From Rhynchopus euleeides (Eukaryota; Euglenozoa; Diplonemea; Diplonemida; Diplonemidae), in assembly GCA_963210315.1 (NCBI GenBank), contig OY723317.1, forward strand, positions 1,054,001-1,118,000: 64,000 bases of DNA, written 5' to 3'. Under the pieces are notes generated by a model. That model did not search any database. It saw nothing but the letters and a program-made list of their open reading frames with translations, and was not told where the DNA came from. Position numbers and translations under genes: made by a program. Within the stretch, counting starts at the first letter, position 1, and each line of letters starts with the position of its first letter. Shown here in pieces: positions 22,521-34,500 of the stretch.

Positions 22521-23082
22521 TCAGAGCCCTACGCGACACACGCGGCGCCGAATCCCTGCAGGGCTTCACCGGGAACCCCTCCTGCATCACGCGCCTGTGG
22601 AACGAGTCGCACCGGTTCTCCTTCCCAGCAGCAGCACCCTCGCCTCCCCAGCCGCAACCATCAGCCCCCTCCTCCTCCTCTGCACCCCTGCGCCACTGCG
22701 CAGCATGGCCATGGTTGGTGATGCTCTCAGTGTTGTGGTGTGTCCCCAGGAAGTGCTTCTTCGTCTGTATCGGTGCGGCAGCAGGGTCCTGCAGGCATGC
22801 CTTGGGAGACGTCGCGGGAGAGGTGCCAGCCGTCAGCACTCTGTGCTTCCCGCGCGGCAGCGAGTCTGCCGTCTGCTGTGCCTCCGGGGCAGACGGGGCC
22901 ACCAGCTTGGTGCAGCGGACCTGCCTCGGCTCGCTATCGGCCACCATCATCCCATCCCGCGTCACGATGCCCTCCGCCTCGGCACGCACACCGGCAAACC
23001 TCTTCTTCCTCTGTTGCGCCTCGAGGGTGAAGGCCAGCGTGGCCCCCGTCGTGTCTCGCCCGTCAGGCACGCCCTTCGGCAT
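22369..23082 (-). CDS. Unknown 237-residue protein with polyQ tract
   Basis: The start at the ATG 23080-23082 (MPKGVPDGRDTTG) is chosen because a clear acceptor, AATACACAG, ends 9 bases upstream; the open frame upstream is intergenic in composition. The N-terminal 60 residues (AFTLEAQQRKKRFAGV, EAEGIVTRDGMMV) look structured. The middle is charged (EEEEGAD), a run of ten glutamines follows, and the basic tail ends MALHWHIH. No family was recognised. Confidence 0.65.
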
Positions 23083-23685
23083 TCGGGATTTCTGTGTATT
23101 TTCCTGCCGATTCCTCTGTGTTGTGTGAGTGTGCGAGTGTTGGGAGGAGGAGGCAACGAATAGAACCATGTGACATGTCAAAGCTGTTTTGACAAAAAAC
23201 TTCACTTCACTGAGAGATCCCCCCCCCACCCCACGATAGGCGCAGGGCAGTGGGGGGGGGTGGGGGTGGGGGTGGGGAGAAGAAAAAGGTGGGCTGCAAG
23301 GCACGGCCGCTTCTGGCTTCCGTTTTGTGCGACACACACGCACACACCCCACCCCACACCCCCCCGCACACATCCCTTGTTTTGCGCATGCATGCGGAGG
23401 GCCTCTCCTTCTCCCCCGGGATATTTTTTTTCACTGCATCGGCTGGGAGACACAGCTTTGGCAAGGCTGCTCTCTCTCCTTGGGAAAACTCCACACCCCA
23501 CCCCAGCCCACCCACACCATCCCTTCCCCTCTATAAGAGTCACACTCACCCCCTCCACCCGCAGCTCCCGCCGGTGTGGCAGGCATGTTCCGGAAGGCCT
23601 ACTACAAACACTCAAAAAGGTACAGAATGCATTCGCACCACTCTCACCCACACACACACGGGGGGGGGGGGATAAACAGGGGACA
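23083..23685. other. Intergenic
   Basis: Mixed and C/G-rich sequence. It includes a CTCTATAAGAGTCACACTC string (about 23530) that recurs at about 26685 on the far side of the transposon. No gene was seen. Confidence 0.5.
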
Positions 23686-26653
23686 CACCACGGACTAGTC
23701 GGGCAGTGACGGGTGGGGTCGACTAGTCGGGACGACGGGTGAAAACTCGACAGGCGGCACCCGTCGACTCGACGGGTGGACCCGTCGAGTCGACGGGTGC
23801 CACCCGTCGGCACGACGGGTGAACCTGCTGAAACGACGGGTGTTCCAGCCATTTCCTGTTGATATGGGCCAATTTCCATTGAAAACTAGGGGAGTACCTT
23901 GCATGGCATCAGGTTATTTTTCACGCCGAACTATCTTCCCTGCACAGACCCACCCCCCATTACTTTCCATTTACAATTCCTAGTTGGTGATGGGGCCTCA
24001 AGTGCATGTGCGACGGCTGTTCTCGTGGATTTTCATTGTTCGAGGGATCTTGACTCTGACAAACTGTGTCAGTTTGACAGAGCAACCTACTTCATGAAGG
24101 TGATCACTTTTCTGCCAGGCAAATTTTCGCCCCAGCCCCCAACCCTTGCACAACCCACAAGGCAGTCTCCAAGATACCGTACCCTCATCACCACCCAGGC
24201 CAAGATACCCCAAGATACCATCATCACCACCCAGGCCACCCAGACGAGCCACACCAATCAATGCCAGCGGCAAAGCGTACTGCAGCGCAGGCCCTCGCCA
24301 GCGCTGTGGACATGACGGTGTTTGTACGTGCTTGGATCAACACGTATGTTGTCGAGCGTGATGCTGATGGGTTGAGCCACATGGCCCTGAAGCAGCTTCT
24401 CGGCAAGCTGGCGGATACTACCATCAAGTCGACTGATCCCATCATCAGTCTTGCCCTGTACAAAAAGTATGAGAAGCTGGGGGGTGGGGTGATCAGCAAG
24501 TCGACCGCGAAGGAGGGTCGCACGATGTACGCTGCCCGTGTCAATAGCGGGTCAGACATCGAGTTTGTCGGGTTGGGCCTCCGGAAGAGCAACGGGAAGG
24601 ACCACCCGACAGGGCTCAAGGAGATGGCCGACGCCTGCCCCGCGGCACTGCAGCTATGGTGAAGCTGTACGAGGCGGAGAAGAAACAGGCACAGAAGACC
24701 CAGCAGAGCAGGCTGGCCGTAGGAATTTTCGACGGTGCCTTCGCAACACGGTTGGTGACAGTTGCCGATTAGCAGAAGGATGAGTACAGAACGTGGTTCA
24801 CGTTCAACTTCCTGAAGCAAATCGCAAGAGTGCAGAGAGGGGTTTTCGAAAAGGCGAACGTGATGTTTCGGCTCGCCTGCTTAGGGTAGCAGGGGACCAT
24901 CTTGAGCTGTGGTCGGCATTTAGTAAGATGGGGTCATCTTCGCACAGGAGCGCGTTTTGTACCACACCACGAAATGACTGGTTGAAACAGCTCCACGCCT
25001 GCCACAGGGCTAGCATCCAGGAACTTCATGAAGCTGGGTTTGAGAGCCTGTACGCAGGGGTGTTCACCTCCACAGCGTACACGATCACACCCCCTGCACG
25101 ACATAAACGGGTTCATCGCAATACTCGCAGAGATCTTGCCTGATGGACCTGCCGTGCAGAAGGCTGTCCTTGGCAGCTCAACGTGTTCCAACATGACGGG
25201 AAACCAGGTCAGAGATGTTCTGAGTCGCTTACTCACCATTGCCAAGACGAAGGGGTGCAGCATCTACTCTGTATTGTAATGGAAATGCTTGTGCATTTCC
25301 GCTACAACGACATCCCCATCAAGTACCACCAGGAGGGAAAGTGCGCGAAAGAGTTCATCTTCTCGCTCATCGCAATGCACATCCTTGTGTTTGTCCTGGA
25401 GTGGGTGTCACCTGGGAGAACATCCGAGGGGCGTGGTGTTACATATATCCATATTCGATGAGCCACTGGTTTGATCCAGAAGATGCACACCCCCTCGCCC
25501 TGAGTGACGAGGAACTGGAGAGGGGGAATGGCGTCTCCAAACGCCATGCCCTGAGGGTGACATCGCAGCAGACCGCCGAACGGGACCTGCTGCTCTTCGA
25601 AATGCAGAGGACCAAAGGCAAGGGGTGCGGCCTGCTGGACCAACCGACCCTCCTGAAGTTCGGCGCGATAAAGCTTTGCCGCCGTGTCACTGCGAGGAAC
25701 GCTTGTTGGAAGGGAGCAACGGCAGCACTGCAGCGGAGACTCGAGTCCCTCGGCCTTGGATCTCACGTCACAAAAAGGGGGCGATGGGGCCAACAATTTC
25801 TGGGCGACCCGGAAAACACCACTCCAAAGGCAACGCTGCTCGCATGCATCTGCAAGTCCAAATCCTGGGGCAACAGCGAGGATGTGCCAGAAGTGCCAGA
25901 ACCAACGCCATCCGGTACAGTGCCTGTGCAGCAGCATATCTGCATTGTGTGCTCCAAAGTTGCCCACACGAGAGAAGCACTGTTTGCGCATTATGATGCT
26001 GCACATCGGCCACAAAACAACGCGCCGTGTCAGACCTGCACTGTCACATGCCAGGAGTGCGGCAAACGGACAACCGAAGGGACTGAGCCAGCACTACCTC
26101 AGTCACCATTCGCGCGTGCTGAAAAAGCGTTGCTGTGTTTGTTTCGAGCTCTTTAAAACCACTGTAAAGCGCGACGAGCACATGAGATCCGCGCACCCGT
26201 AAGTGAGGGGGGGGGGTGTTTGGCAGTTCAGGTACGTAGGTGATTTTGTTTGTCCTCGAGAGCGGAGTGACGTCGTGGGAGGGAGTTGTTTTGAGGCCCC
26301 ACCCCCAGGCCCCCTGCCCACCTGGATGGCTCACCCCCCTCCTGGTGGTCCACCGGTGGGCAGCCCCTTCACCAACTAGGAATTGTAAATGGAAAGTAAT
26401 GGGGGGGTGGGTCTGTGCAGGGAAGATAGTTCGGCGTGAAAAATAACCTGATGCCATGCAAGGTACTCCCCTAGTTTTCAATGGAAATTGGCCCATATCA
26501 ACAGGAAATGGCTGGAACACCCGTCGTTTCAGCAGGTTCACCCGTCGTGCCGACGGGTGCCACCCGTCGACTCGACGGGTGCCACCCGTCGTTTCACCCG
26601 TCGTCATTTCACCCGTCGTCCCGACTAGTCGTCCGGGCGACTAGTCCGTGGTG
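23686..26653 (+). mobile_element. Long-TIR DNA transposon with zinc-finger gene, copy 2
   Basis: Same ends as copy 1 (CACCACGGACTAGTCG), with TIRs about 290-310 bp and subterminal CGACGGGTG palindromes. It is flanked by CA on both sides (23684-23685 and 26654-26655), again a 2-bp duplication. It is about 2.97 kb. Differences from copy 1 are scattered substitutions and small indels, and each copy has private inactivating changes, so the family was active fairly recently but neither copy is intact. Confidence 0.88.
24261..26202 (+). pseudogene. Broken transposon protein with C2H2 zinc fingers, copy 2
   Basis: The first block (24261-24662, 133 residues) is open, unlike in copy 1. A stop replaces a lysine near 24770, where copy 1 reads AAG, and further frame changes occur near 24885 and 25255. 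The region absent from copy 1 (near 25070-25090) is present here. The three C-terminal C2H2 fingers are recognisable but split by a frame change near 26072. The shared change at the ATGGTGA near 24656 may be a real feature of the gene rather than decay. Confidence 0.7.
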
Positions 26654-27212
26654 CAGGCAGGATTCATTGCAGGGTGGCATCCCCCTCTATAAGAGTCACA
26701 CTCGCCCCTCACCGCCCCTCCCCACCTGCCTGCCAACACCGACGCCCTGCACGTCCCACCCCCACCCCCTTTTGTTGTCCCTTTGCAAAAAAAAAAGTGT
26801 AGCGGTTGCGCGTCCACGCAGACTGGGGCACTGTGAGTTTTCTTGTTAGAGAAACCCGCATCCCGTTTCATTTCAACGTTGGCTGTGGGTACAGGCCTGT
26901 CGCTAACTTTTCGATTTTGGAGATTTGGTGGGTTGACGCTCCTGTTTTGGGGGGGGATCAGGGGGGAAAACACTAGGGGTCAATTTTTCTCGCGCGCGCT
27001 TCGCGCGCGCTCGTGTTGTTGCCAAATTTTCCCATCGGTGGACCACTAGGTGGGCACGGTGTGAGGCGCTGGGTTCCTTCCGTGGTTCCTCTCCCGCTCG
27101 CGCCGTCGGGTGCCGGAGGAAACCAAAAAATGACTTTCGGGACCATGATTTCGACGCTGCCCCCTGATATGCCACGGCCGTCAAAGCGCAAGGACTTGGT
27201 TACTAGACGGGC

Positions 27213-27452
27213 ACGCGAGATAGGGGGGCTGGGGGGCAGAGCCCCCCAGCCGCCGGAGGCCACGGTAGTGAACATCTGTTCATTGTGGGCGTACAGATTC
27301 TGTGTGAGTTGGCTGTGTCCCCCTGAGGCGACTGGAGTGGTTGGATTCCCTGACCCGGTGGGAATCGAATGACTTGAGTACGAGACACACGCCACAGGGG
27401 GGTCTGGGGGGCGGAGCCCCCCAGCCGCCGGAGGCCACGGTAGTGATCATCT
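27213..27452. repeat. SINE-like interspersed repeat, copy 2
   Basis: Matches 19286-19525 over the whole unit, again with the GC-rich GGGGCGGAGCCCCCCAGCCG block on both sides. Small differences throughout suggest independent insertions rather than local duplication. Confidence 0.55.
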
Positions 27453-27475
27453 GTTCCTGCAAAACCATACTCTCT

Positions 27476-27748
27476 TCGACGTCGACCCAGTGAAAGTGGG
27501 TTGACGCTTGGTCGACGCTTGGTGAGCGTCGACCCAGTGTAACCGGGTCAACGCTAGGTTAGCGTCGACCCAGTGTAATAAACGGGTTGACGCTTAGTCC
27601 AGGCTTGAATGGCAACCCAGTTCCACTGGGTCGACGCTCCAAGCCTCGACCAAGCGTCAACCCAGTCCACTGGGTCGACGCTGGGTCGACGCTTTTTTAT
27701 GGGGGGGGAAACCCAAAATCACTGGGTCGACGGTCGACGCTTAGCGAC
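27476..27748. repeat. GTCGACGCT/AGCGTCGAC repeat patch
   Basis: About a dozen units of CTGGGTCGACGCT and its reverse complement AGCGTCGACCCAG occur in mixed orientation at irregular spacing. It abuts the SINE-like repeat. The two orientations can fold on each other. No coding sequence. Confidence 0.7.
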
Positions 27749-28596
27749 ATGCCTGCTGTGGGTAATTCGTTGGGCCGGGGGGGGGGGGGGTCGAAATGGG
27801 AAATGCATCCGGGGGATTCACACGTTAAGCTGTGTTGGTTGCTGTTGGTATTGTCTTGGTTTCTTTGTTTGGGGTGTGTGCACAGCTTTCACCGCACATT
27901 GCATTTCGATGTTGTTTTTTTTGTATTTTTTTGTTTTGGGTGTTGCCTTTGTTTTTTTTTGAAATAAAAAAGAATGTGTAGGGGGTTGCCAACCGAGCAG
28001 CTCGCTCTGCTGCTGCCACACCTGTGTGTGTATATGGCATTTCACGGAGGAGAGCTCGATAACAACACGGCACGACTCACACAAAACTCCACACGCCCCC
28101 CACGCGCGAATCTCTTTGCAGCAGTGTATATCACACCGAGGCGTGCTACCCACTGCCACACACAACATGAATCGTCCTTCGGAAAGGCCAGCGATCCGCC
28201 TATCAACCCATGTAGTCCCACCTGGAACTAATCGTCTCATAAAAACTACTCCTGAGGACAAATGCATACCCACCCCCCATAAAGGCGCACGTCTCCCTCG
28301 CACACCATGGCATTCTTCTTGGAGCAGTGTGAGGGGAGGGAGGGGGGAAGGGAGGTAGGGGAGGGGGGTTGCAAAATTGCCACTTCTCTCTCTCCTCTGC
28401 AGCCTCTCTTGTGTGATCTGAGACAGATAAGTGGGGCGGGAGAGAGGGGGGGGGGGTTTTTTTTTCTTCTCAATTTCTCGACTAAAAAAACTATGCTGCA
28501 GCACCACCCCCGATCCACTCACATACTTTCACAGACTAAAACGTTGGTTATTTTTTTGACATGGAGGCGGGGGGGGGGGGGGGGCGGGCTTTTGTT

Positions 28597-31321
28597 CACG
28601 GTGGGATCTTGTAAATTTTACATGTATAACTACAAGTATAATACATGTATTATACATGTATAATACTTGCATGTCAACTATTATACATGTATAATACATG
28701 TATATGCCTGAAATATACATGTAAAATACATGTATATCAAGTAAAAATACATGTATAATACTTGCATGTCAACTATTATACATGTATTTTTACTTGATAT
28801 ACATGTATTTTACATGTATATTTCAGGCATTTACATGTATTTTACATGTATAATACTTGTCATGCAAGTATTATACATGTAAAATACTTGCATGACAAGT
28901 AAAATACTTGCATGCAAGTAAAATACATGTATTTTACTTGCATGCAAGTATTTTACTTGTCATGCAAGTATTATACATGTATTTTACTTGTCATGCAAGT
29001 ATTTTACATGTATAATACTTGCATGACAAGTATTATACATGTAAAATACATGTAAATGCCTGAAATATACATGTAAAATACATGTATATCAAGTAAAAAT
29101 ACATGTATAATAGTTGACATGCAAGTATTATACTTGTATTTTTACTTGATATACATGTATTTTACATGTATATTTCAGGCATATACATGTATTATACACA
29201 TACATCGGGCGTTATTGCGTTACCAGTAACGGTAATACCGTTATTTTTTCGGTAAAATAACTTACCGTTAATAACGTTCCAGAACGGCCGAATAACGTTA
29301 TCCGAAAATCGGTAACGTTATTTTTCCGCGTTATACCGTTATCGATAACGGTAATACCGTTATTACCGTTATCAGGAACGGTAATAACGTTATCGGTAAC
29401 GTTATTACCGTTATTACCGTTATCGGTAACGGTAATACCGTTATCAGTAACGGTAATAACGTTATCGGTAACGTTATTACCGTTATTACCGGTAATACCG
29501 CGTTATTTTCGGTATTTTTGGGCAACTTCTATAGGGGGACCCTTTTCGAATTTTTTTTCGGGGTGGCCAGAATGGGCTGTTTTAGGCTATTTGAGGCCAT
29601 TTTCGAGCAAATTTTTGGGTTTAGAGCCACGCAAAGGGTCTAAAATGGGCATGCCAATCTCAAAAAATGCTCAAAATTCCGAGAGATTTCAGATTTTTCG
29701 AATTTTTTGACCGAGAAAATTCTGACCCCAAAATGTGGTCCTTGTGGTCTGGAACTGTCCGTTGTCGAAGGAATTGGTGAAAAAATCGTGATTTTTGGCC
29801 TCTGGATCACCCATGCCGTCCCAAAAATCAAGCAAAAGAGGTTTGGTAGGTGCATTTTTGGGTGAACATGAGCCATTGTGCCAACCTGCTTGATTTCACC
29901 CGAAAATTGGAATCCGTTGAATATGGTTTCTGATGAAAATGTGAAAATTTTCGACCTTCTTCGCAGTTTTTGCCACTTCCTTGCCCCATCTTTCCCACCC
30001 AAAATCGAAGTACCGTGAATGGTGTTGTTGAAAGGTCCAAATTGCGTTGGTTGTGCGTAGTTCTGCCGAAATCGTGCACACGTTGTGCATAGTGCATGTG
30101 TAACGCCATTTGCGACCAAAATGTAAATTTCCTGCACCCGAGCGTTGACGCTTCCACACACCCTTACAAACCCACTTGCCTGATGAAGGGGGTGGTGTGT
30201 AGAGCACGTTTGGCAGGGCTGAATGACACTTTCCGCGCGAAGGTCGTGTGCGTAATTAAAAAACGGTCCGAGGGCCGGAGGCCCGAGGCCTTTTTTTACC
30301 TGCACGAGGGTGCAATTGAGGCCGATACGGGGTGCAGATGATGGTTTCTTGCACAACCCAGTCATGTTTTGCACATCACGACGAACTCGGAAATTCCTCA
30401 TATTTGCACTCCAGGTCTCATATTTGCACTGGTGCAAATATGGGACCTGGAGTGCGTGCAAATAATGACTGGGGGGTGCAAGAAAGTTCAAATTGCGTAG
30501 TTCCTGCGTACTTCGTGCGTAGCCCGAGCGTACTTTGGGTAGTTCGTGCGTATATTGTGCGAAGCGTCTTTGACAGCACCAGTAACGGACTTTTGGAACG
30601 TAACTATTTTAGAACGGACCGGGAAAAAATGGGCACGTCGCTACTTCGCGCTACTTCGTCGCTCGTAACGAGTAAAAATATCAGGTGGTTTATACACCGC
30701 CAATGTGAGGTGTGCGGGTGTATTCCTGAAGGATTCACTTCTGCGTCCACACTGAGTGATTTTGGAGTGATTTTCACTCCAAATTTCACTCCAGGAACAT
30801 TGGATGCTGCAAGGTTGCAGGGGTTTCTGCAGTATTTGCCTTGAAAAAGCCAAAAAACATGATTTTTTCACGAAACTCGACATGTCCGTGCGTTATTATC
30901 CAAAAAATGGTCCCAGGGGGGTATTCTGGAGCCATCTCCACCAAAAACTACACCATCCGCCCGCAAAATTGTCCGAATAACGCAAGTTTTCATGAAAATA
31001 ACGGAAAAATAACGCGTTATTTTAGGAGAAAACGTTTTCCAATTTTTTGACATCACGGAGTGGCCCCCTGGAGTGATATTTTACCCAAGAAAATTCTTTT
31101 AGGGGGGGTAGGGACCCGAGTTTCGGGTCAGATTCACCGGGAAATGCTGCCTTTTTTGGGGTCAAAAAATAACGCAAAAATAACGTTATTACCGTTACTG
31201 GTAACGGAATAACGCCCAATGTATGTATACATGTATAATAGTTGACATGCAAGTATTATACATGTATAATACATGTATATACTTGTAGTTATACATGTAA
31301 AATTTACAAGATCCCACCGTG
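28597..31321. mobile_element. AT-rich palindromic element 2 (interrupted)
   Basis: CACGGTGGGATCTTGTAAAT ends, flanked by TT on both sides (28595-28596 and 31322-31323). The body is made of ACATGTA and TACTTGCATG words, with TTTCAGGCAT and ATGCCTGAAA marking symmetric positions. A 2.03-kb element is nested at 29197-31227 close to the right end. Confidence 0.85.
29197..31227. mobile_element. Nested 2-kb TA-target element (GGGCGTTATT ends)
   Basis: The ends (CACATACATCGGGCGTTATT at left; inverted with two mismatches at right) are flanked by TA (29195-29196 and 31228-31229). Removing the insert and one TA restores the host string GTATTATACATGTATAATAG seen intact near 14457. At 29220-29515 there is an array of GTTATCGGTAACG/CGTTACCGATAAC palindromes. 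The interior (29640-30491) has an open minus-strand frame of 283 codons with no recognisable transposase motif. Lower GC than the host genes. Confidence 0.82.
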
Positions 31322-31558
31322 TTGCTGGGAGAGGGAAGGGGGGGGTGCACTACCATACCCGGACAACACACAGCATCCGGGGAAGCTGGCCTCTAGACAT
31401 CTTCTCTCTTCTCTCTCTCTCTCCTTCTCCTTCTCACCGCCCCACCCACCCATTACACCGACACACAATGTCACAGATCCTGTTTCTGCCCTTGTCACCC
31501 CCCTCCCCCCTCCACGACACCAGATTACGCCACCACTCCACCACACCTGCCCCTCGTC

Positions 31559-34500
31559 TTAGCTGCCTGGATTGGCACCAGATGCGAGGGATTTGACAAG
31601 GGATGCGATGTAGCGGGTGTGATCCAGCGACCCATACGCTGCAGCCACGCCCTGCTCCAGAGGGGGCACCGCCGCCTCCGCGTGGGGCGCCACAGGGGGC
31701 ACGGCGGCAGCAGGCAACACCTGCTGCTGCTGAATCGGCTTCTTCTGCTGCGGGGTCCCAAACCCAAACAGCGCATCACCCGGCGCTGGCGGGGGGGCCT
31801 CGCTGTCACCACCACCACCTCCTCCTCCTCCACCTCCCCACCCCGAAAACTCGCCGAAGTCCGGTGCGGCGCTGGTGGCGGGGGGCACAGCAACACCACC
31901 ACCACCACCCCCTTGCGTCCTGGGCCTCCCCCGCGACGCCAGCGCATCACCCCCCGCTGGGGGAACTGCCGCCGCCGCCGCATCGGCACCGGCGCTGGAG
32001 GTGGCCTGCCCCGCCTGAGGGGCTGCGGCAAAATCGGCAAACTCGCTGCTGTCGAAGGCGTCGAACCCAGCGGGGGGTGTGGGGGCGGGGGGGGCCGGCG
32101 CCGCCGGCCGCACCACCTCCCCTAGAGGCGACTGCTCCCTTCCCGCGTCGGAGCGGACGGGCTGCGGAGCCCGGGAGAGCTCGCCGAACATATCGTCGTC
32201 ATCGGGTGAGATAACCTGCTTCCCCGCCTGCTGCTGCACCACCGCCCGAAACGCCTTATTCGGCGACCCGATCGCGGCGGGCTGCGCCGCAACCCCGCTG
32301 GGAGTCCCCTTGGGCAGCGTCACCGCACCTCCACCCTTGCCTGTCGCCAGGATACCCTCGATCGGCGTTAAGGATGCCGGGGGGGCGCCAGCCCCTGCGG
32401 GAGGTGCCGGAGCCAGGTGGCCTGCGAGGCTGTCTATCGAGCCCCGGTTTGTGCCGAGGTGGTGTGCCGTGTGGCCCGGCGGGCCGCGCGAGAGGGTGAC
32501 GAGGCAGCCGCCTGGGCTCTCCACACGGTCCCTCGGGGAGTCGCTTCGGGAGGACCCCGTTGCGCCGCCCCACCCCGCACCCCCCTGCGCTGCAGCGGAG
32601 GAGGATCCAGCCGCGGCGGGCACCGCCGCGGCCGCCACCGCAGCCACCTCCTGGGGCGATTCCCCAAAGGAGCACCCGCTGCCCAGGTTGCTGAAGGACA
32701 TGCTGCCCATCTGTTGCTGCTGCAGCGCCTGCGGGCTCCCCTCCCCGACAGATGCGCTCCACGTCCTGGTTATACCCTTCAGCTCTGCAGGGGAGGTCGG
32801 CAGGGCCTGGCCCACCGGGGCACGGCCCGACGAAGATGCGGCGGATGACCCGGAGAAAGATGTGACTGTGGCGGGGGGTTGCTGACGCTGCTGCTGCTGC
32901 GGTGGATTCCCCCCCAGCCCCATCGCGGTCCCCATGAAGTCTGCGGAGCTTGGTGGCGGCGGAGGTGCGGCGGAAGATGCCCCAATAAAGTCTGCAAAAT
33001 CGTCATCCCCATCCCGGCCTGCCTCACGCGTTGTGCCGGCTGTCGGAGAGGGCGACAGCAGCGACCCCCCGTCCTCCGCCATGGCTGGGGATGCCGCAGG
33101 CACGCAGTACCTCCCCATGGACTCGATCTCCCCGAAGCAGAAGTCGGGCTGCGATGCTGCTGCAGGGGTACCGCGGTCCCCCCCCGAGGGGCTGTGCGGC
33201 AGGCTGTGGGTGGGGGAGGCAGTCGAGGCACACCCATCCCCTGGTGGCAGCGAAGCTGGTGCATCCGATCCCGCCTGTGTGGCAACCGATGCGGGTGGCG
33301 CTGGGGAGCCGGTGGGGGGGCTGGCGGGGTCGGCATGCAGCGCAGCAGCAGTGCCGGTGGCGCCCGTCGTGCTGCCGAGTTCCGGAGATGCATCGCCTGC
33401 AGAGGGTGGTGGGTCGTCGTCGGAGGAGCATTCGGCGACAAGGGGCGAGGCTGCAGGGACGCAGTACCGTCCGACGTGTTCGATAACCCCGACACGGAAC
33501 TGCGGCTGTTCGGCAGGTGTGGCAGGTGTAGGAGAGGATGAGGGGGTGGGGGAGGGCGAGGGGGAGGAGCGGGCGGCAGCGGCGCGCGGGCTGCCGGTGG
33601 TGGCGGCGGCGGTGCTGTCGATGTCGGAGTGTGTGGCGGTGGCGGCCACGTAGGAAGGTTGTTCAGACCCGCCCGACTCAGACGGGGCAGCAGAGGGTGC
33701 CTTGACGCAGAAGTGGCCTACATTAGGCACCTCACCCACCAGGAATTCCGGCTGTGTTGCGGCCTCGGAGAGGGGGCCTGGGGAGTGAGCCTCAGATGAT
33801 GTCTGTGTGGGTTGCGGGCCTGCAAAGTCTGCAAAGTCGTCATCATCGTCAAACCCGGTGCCGCCACCCACAGAGCTGGCAGGGGCAGGGCGGTTTGATG
33901 CGGCGCCCAGGGTCTCTGTGGGTGCGGCGGTGCTGCTGCAGTCTGCTGCGGAGGGGAGGCCAAGCACACCGCCTTCCGCACCGGATGTGCTGGGGTTCAG
34001 CGAGGCGCCTTCAGACCCGCCTGACTCAGACGGGGCAGCAGAGGGTGCCTTGACGCAGAAGTGGCCTACGTTGGGCACCTCACCCACCAGGAACTCAGGC
34101 TGTGTCGCAGCCTCGGAGAGAGGGCCTGGGGAGTGTGCCTCAGATGATGTCTGTGTGGGTTGCGGGCCTGCAAAGTCTGCAAAGTCGTCATCATCGTCAA
34201 ACCCGGTGCCACCACCCACAGAGCTGGCAGGGGCAGGGCGGTTTGATGCGGCGCCCAGTGTCTCTGTTGGTGCGGCGGTGCTGCTGCAGTCTGCTGAGGG
34301 AAGACCAGGCACACCACCCACTGACGAGGTTGACTGAGCCGCTTGATCCACACGAGACCGGGGGCTTAGGGACAGACCCTCAGTAGCACTCCCACGGCCA
34401 GACCCGCCTGACTCAGATGGGGCAGCGGAGGGTGCCTTGACGCAGAAGTGGCCTACATTAGGCACCTCACCCACCAGGAACTCAGGCTGTGTCGCAGCCT

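Larger units (their letters stand above)
26654..28596. other. Intergenic, repeats and low complexity
   Basis: Besides the repeats at 27213-27452 and 27476-27748, this holds a palindromic CGCGCGCTTCGCGCGCG near 26991 and T-rich and G-rich runs. No supported gene. Confidence 0.5.

Noticed and set aside
27818..28522. 234-codon minus-strand open frame
   Set aside because: Made of translated poly-A/G and T runs with no conserved pattern or acceptor; judged chance.
29640..30491. 283-codon minus-strand open frame in the nested element
   Set aside because: No transposase motif, unusual composition, and the surrounding DNA is repeat-derived; kept only as a description of the element.
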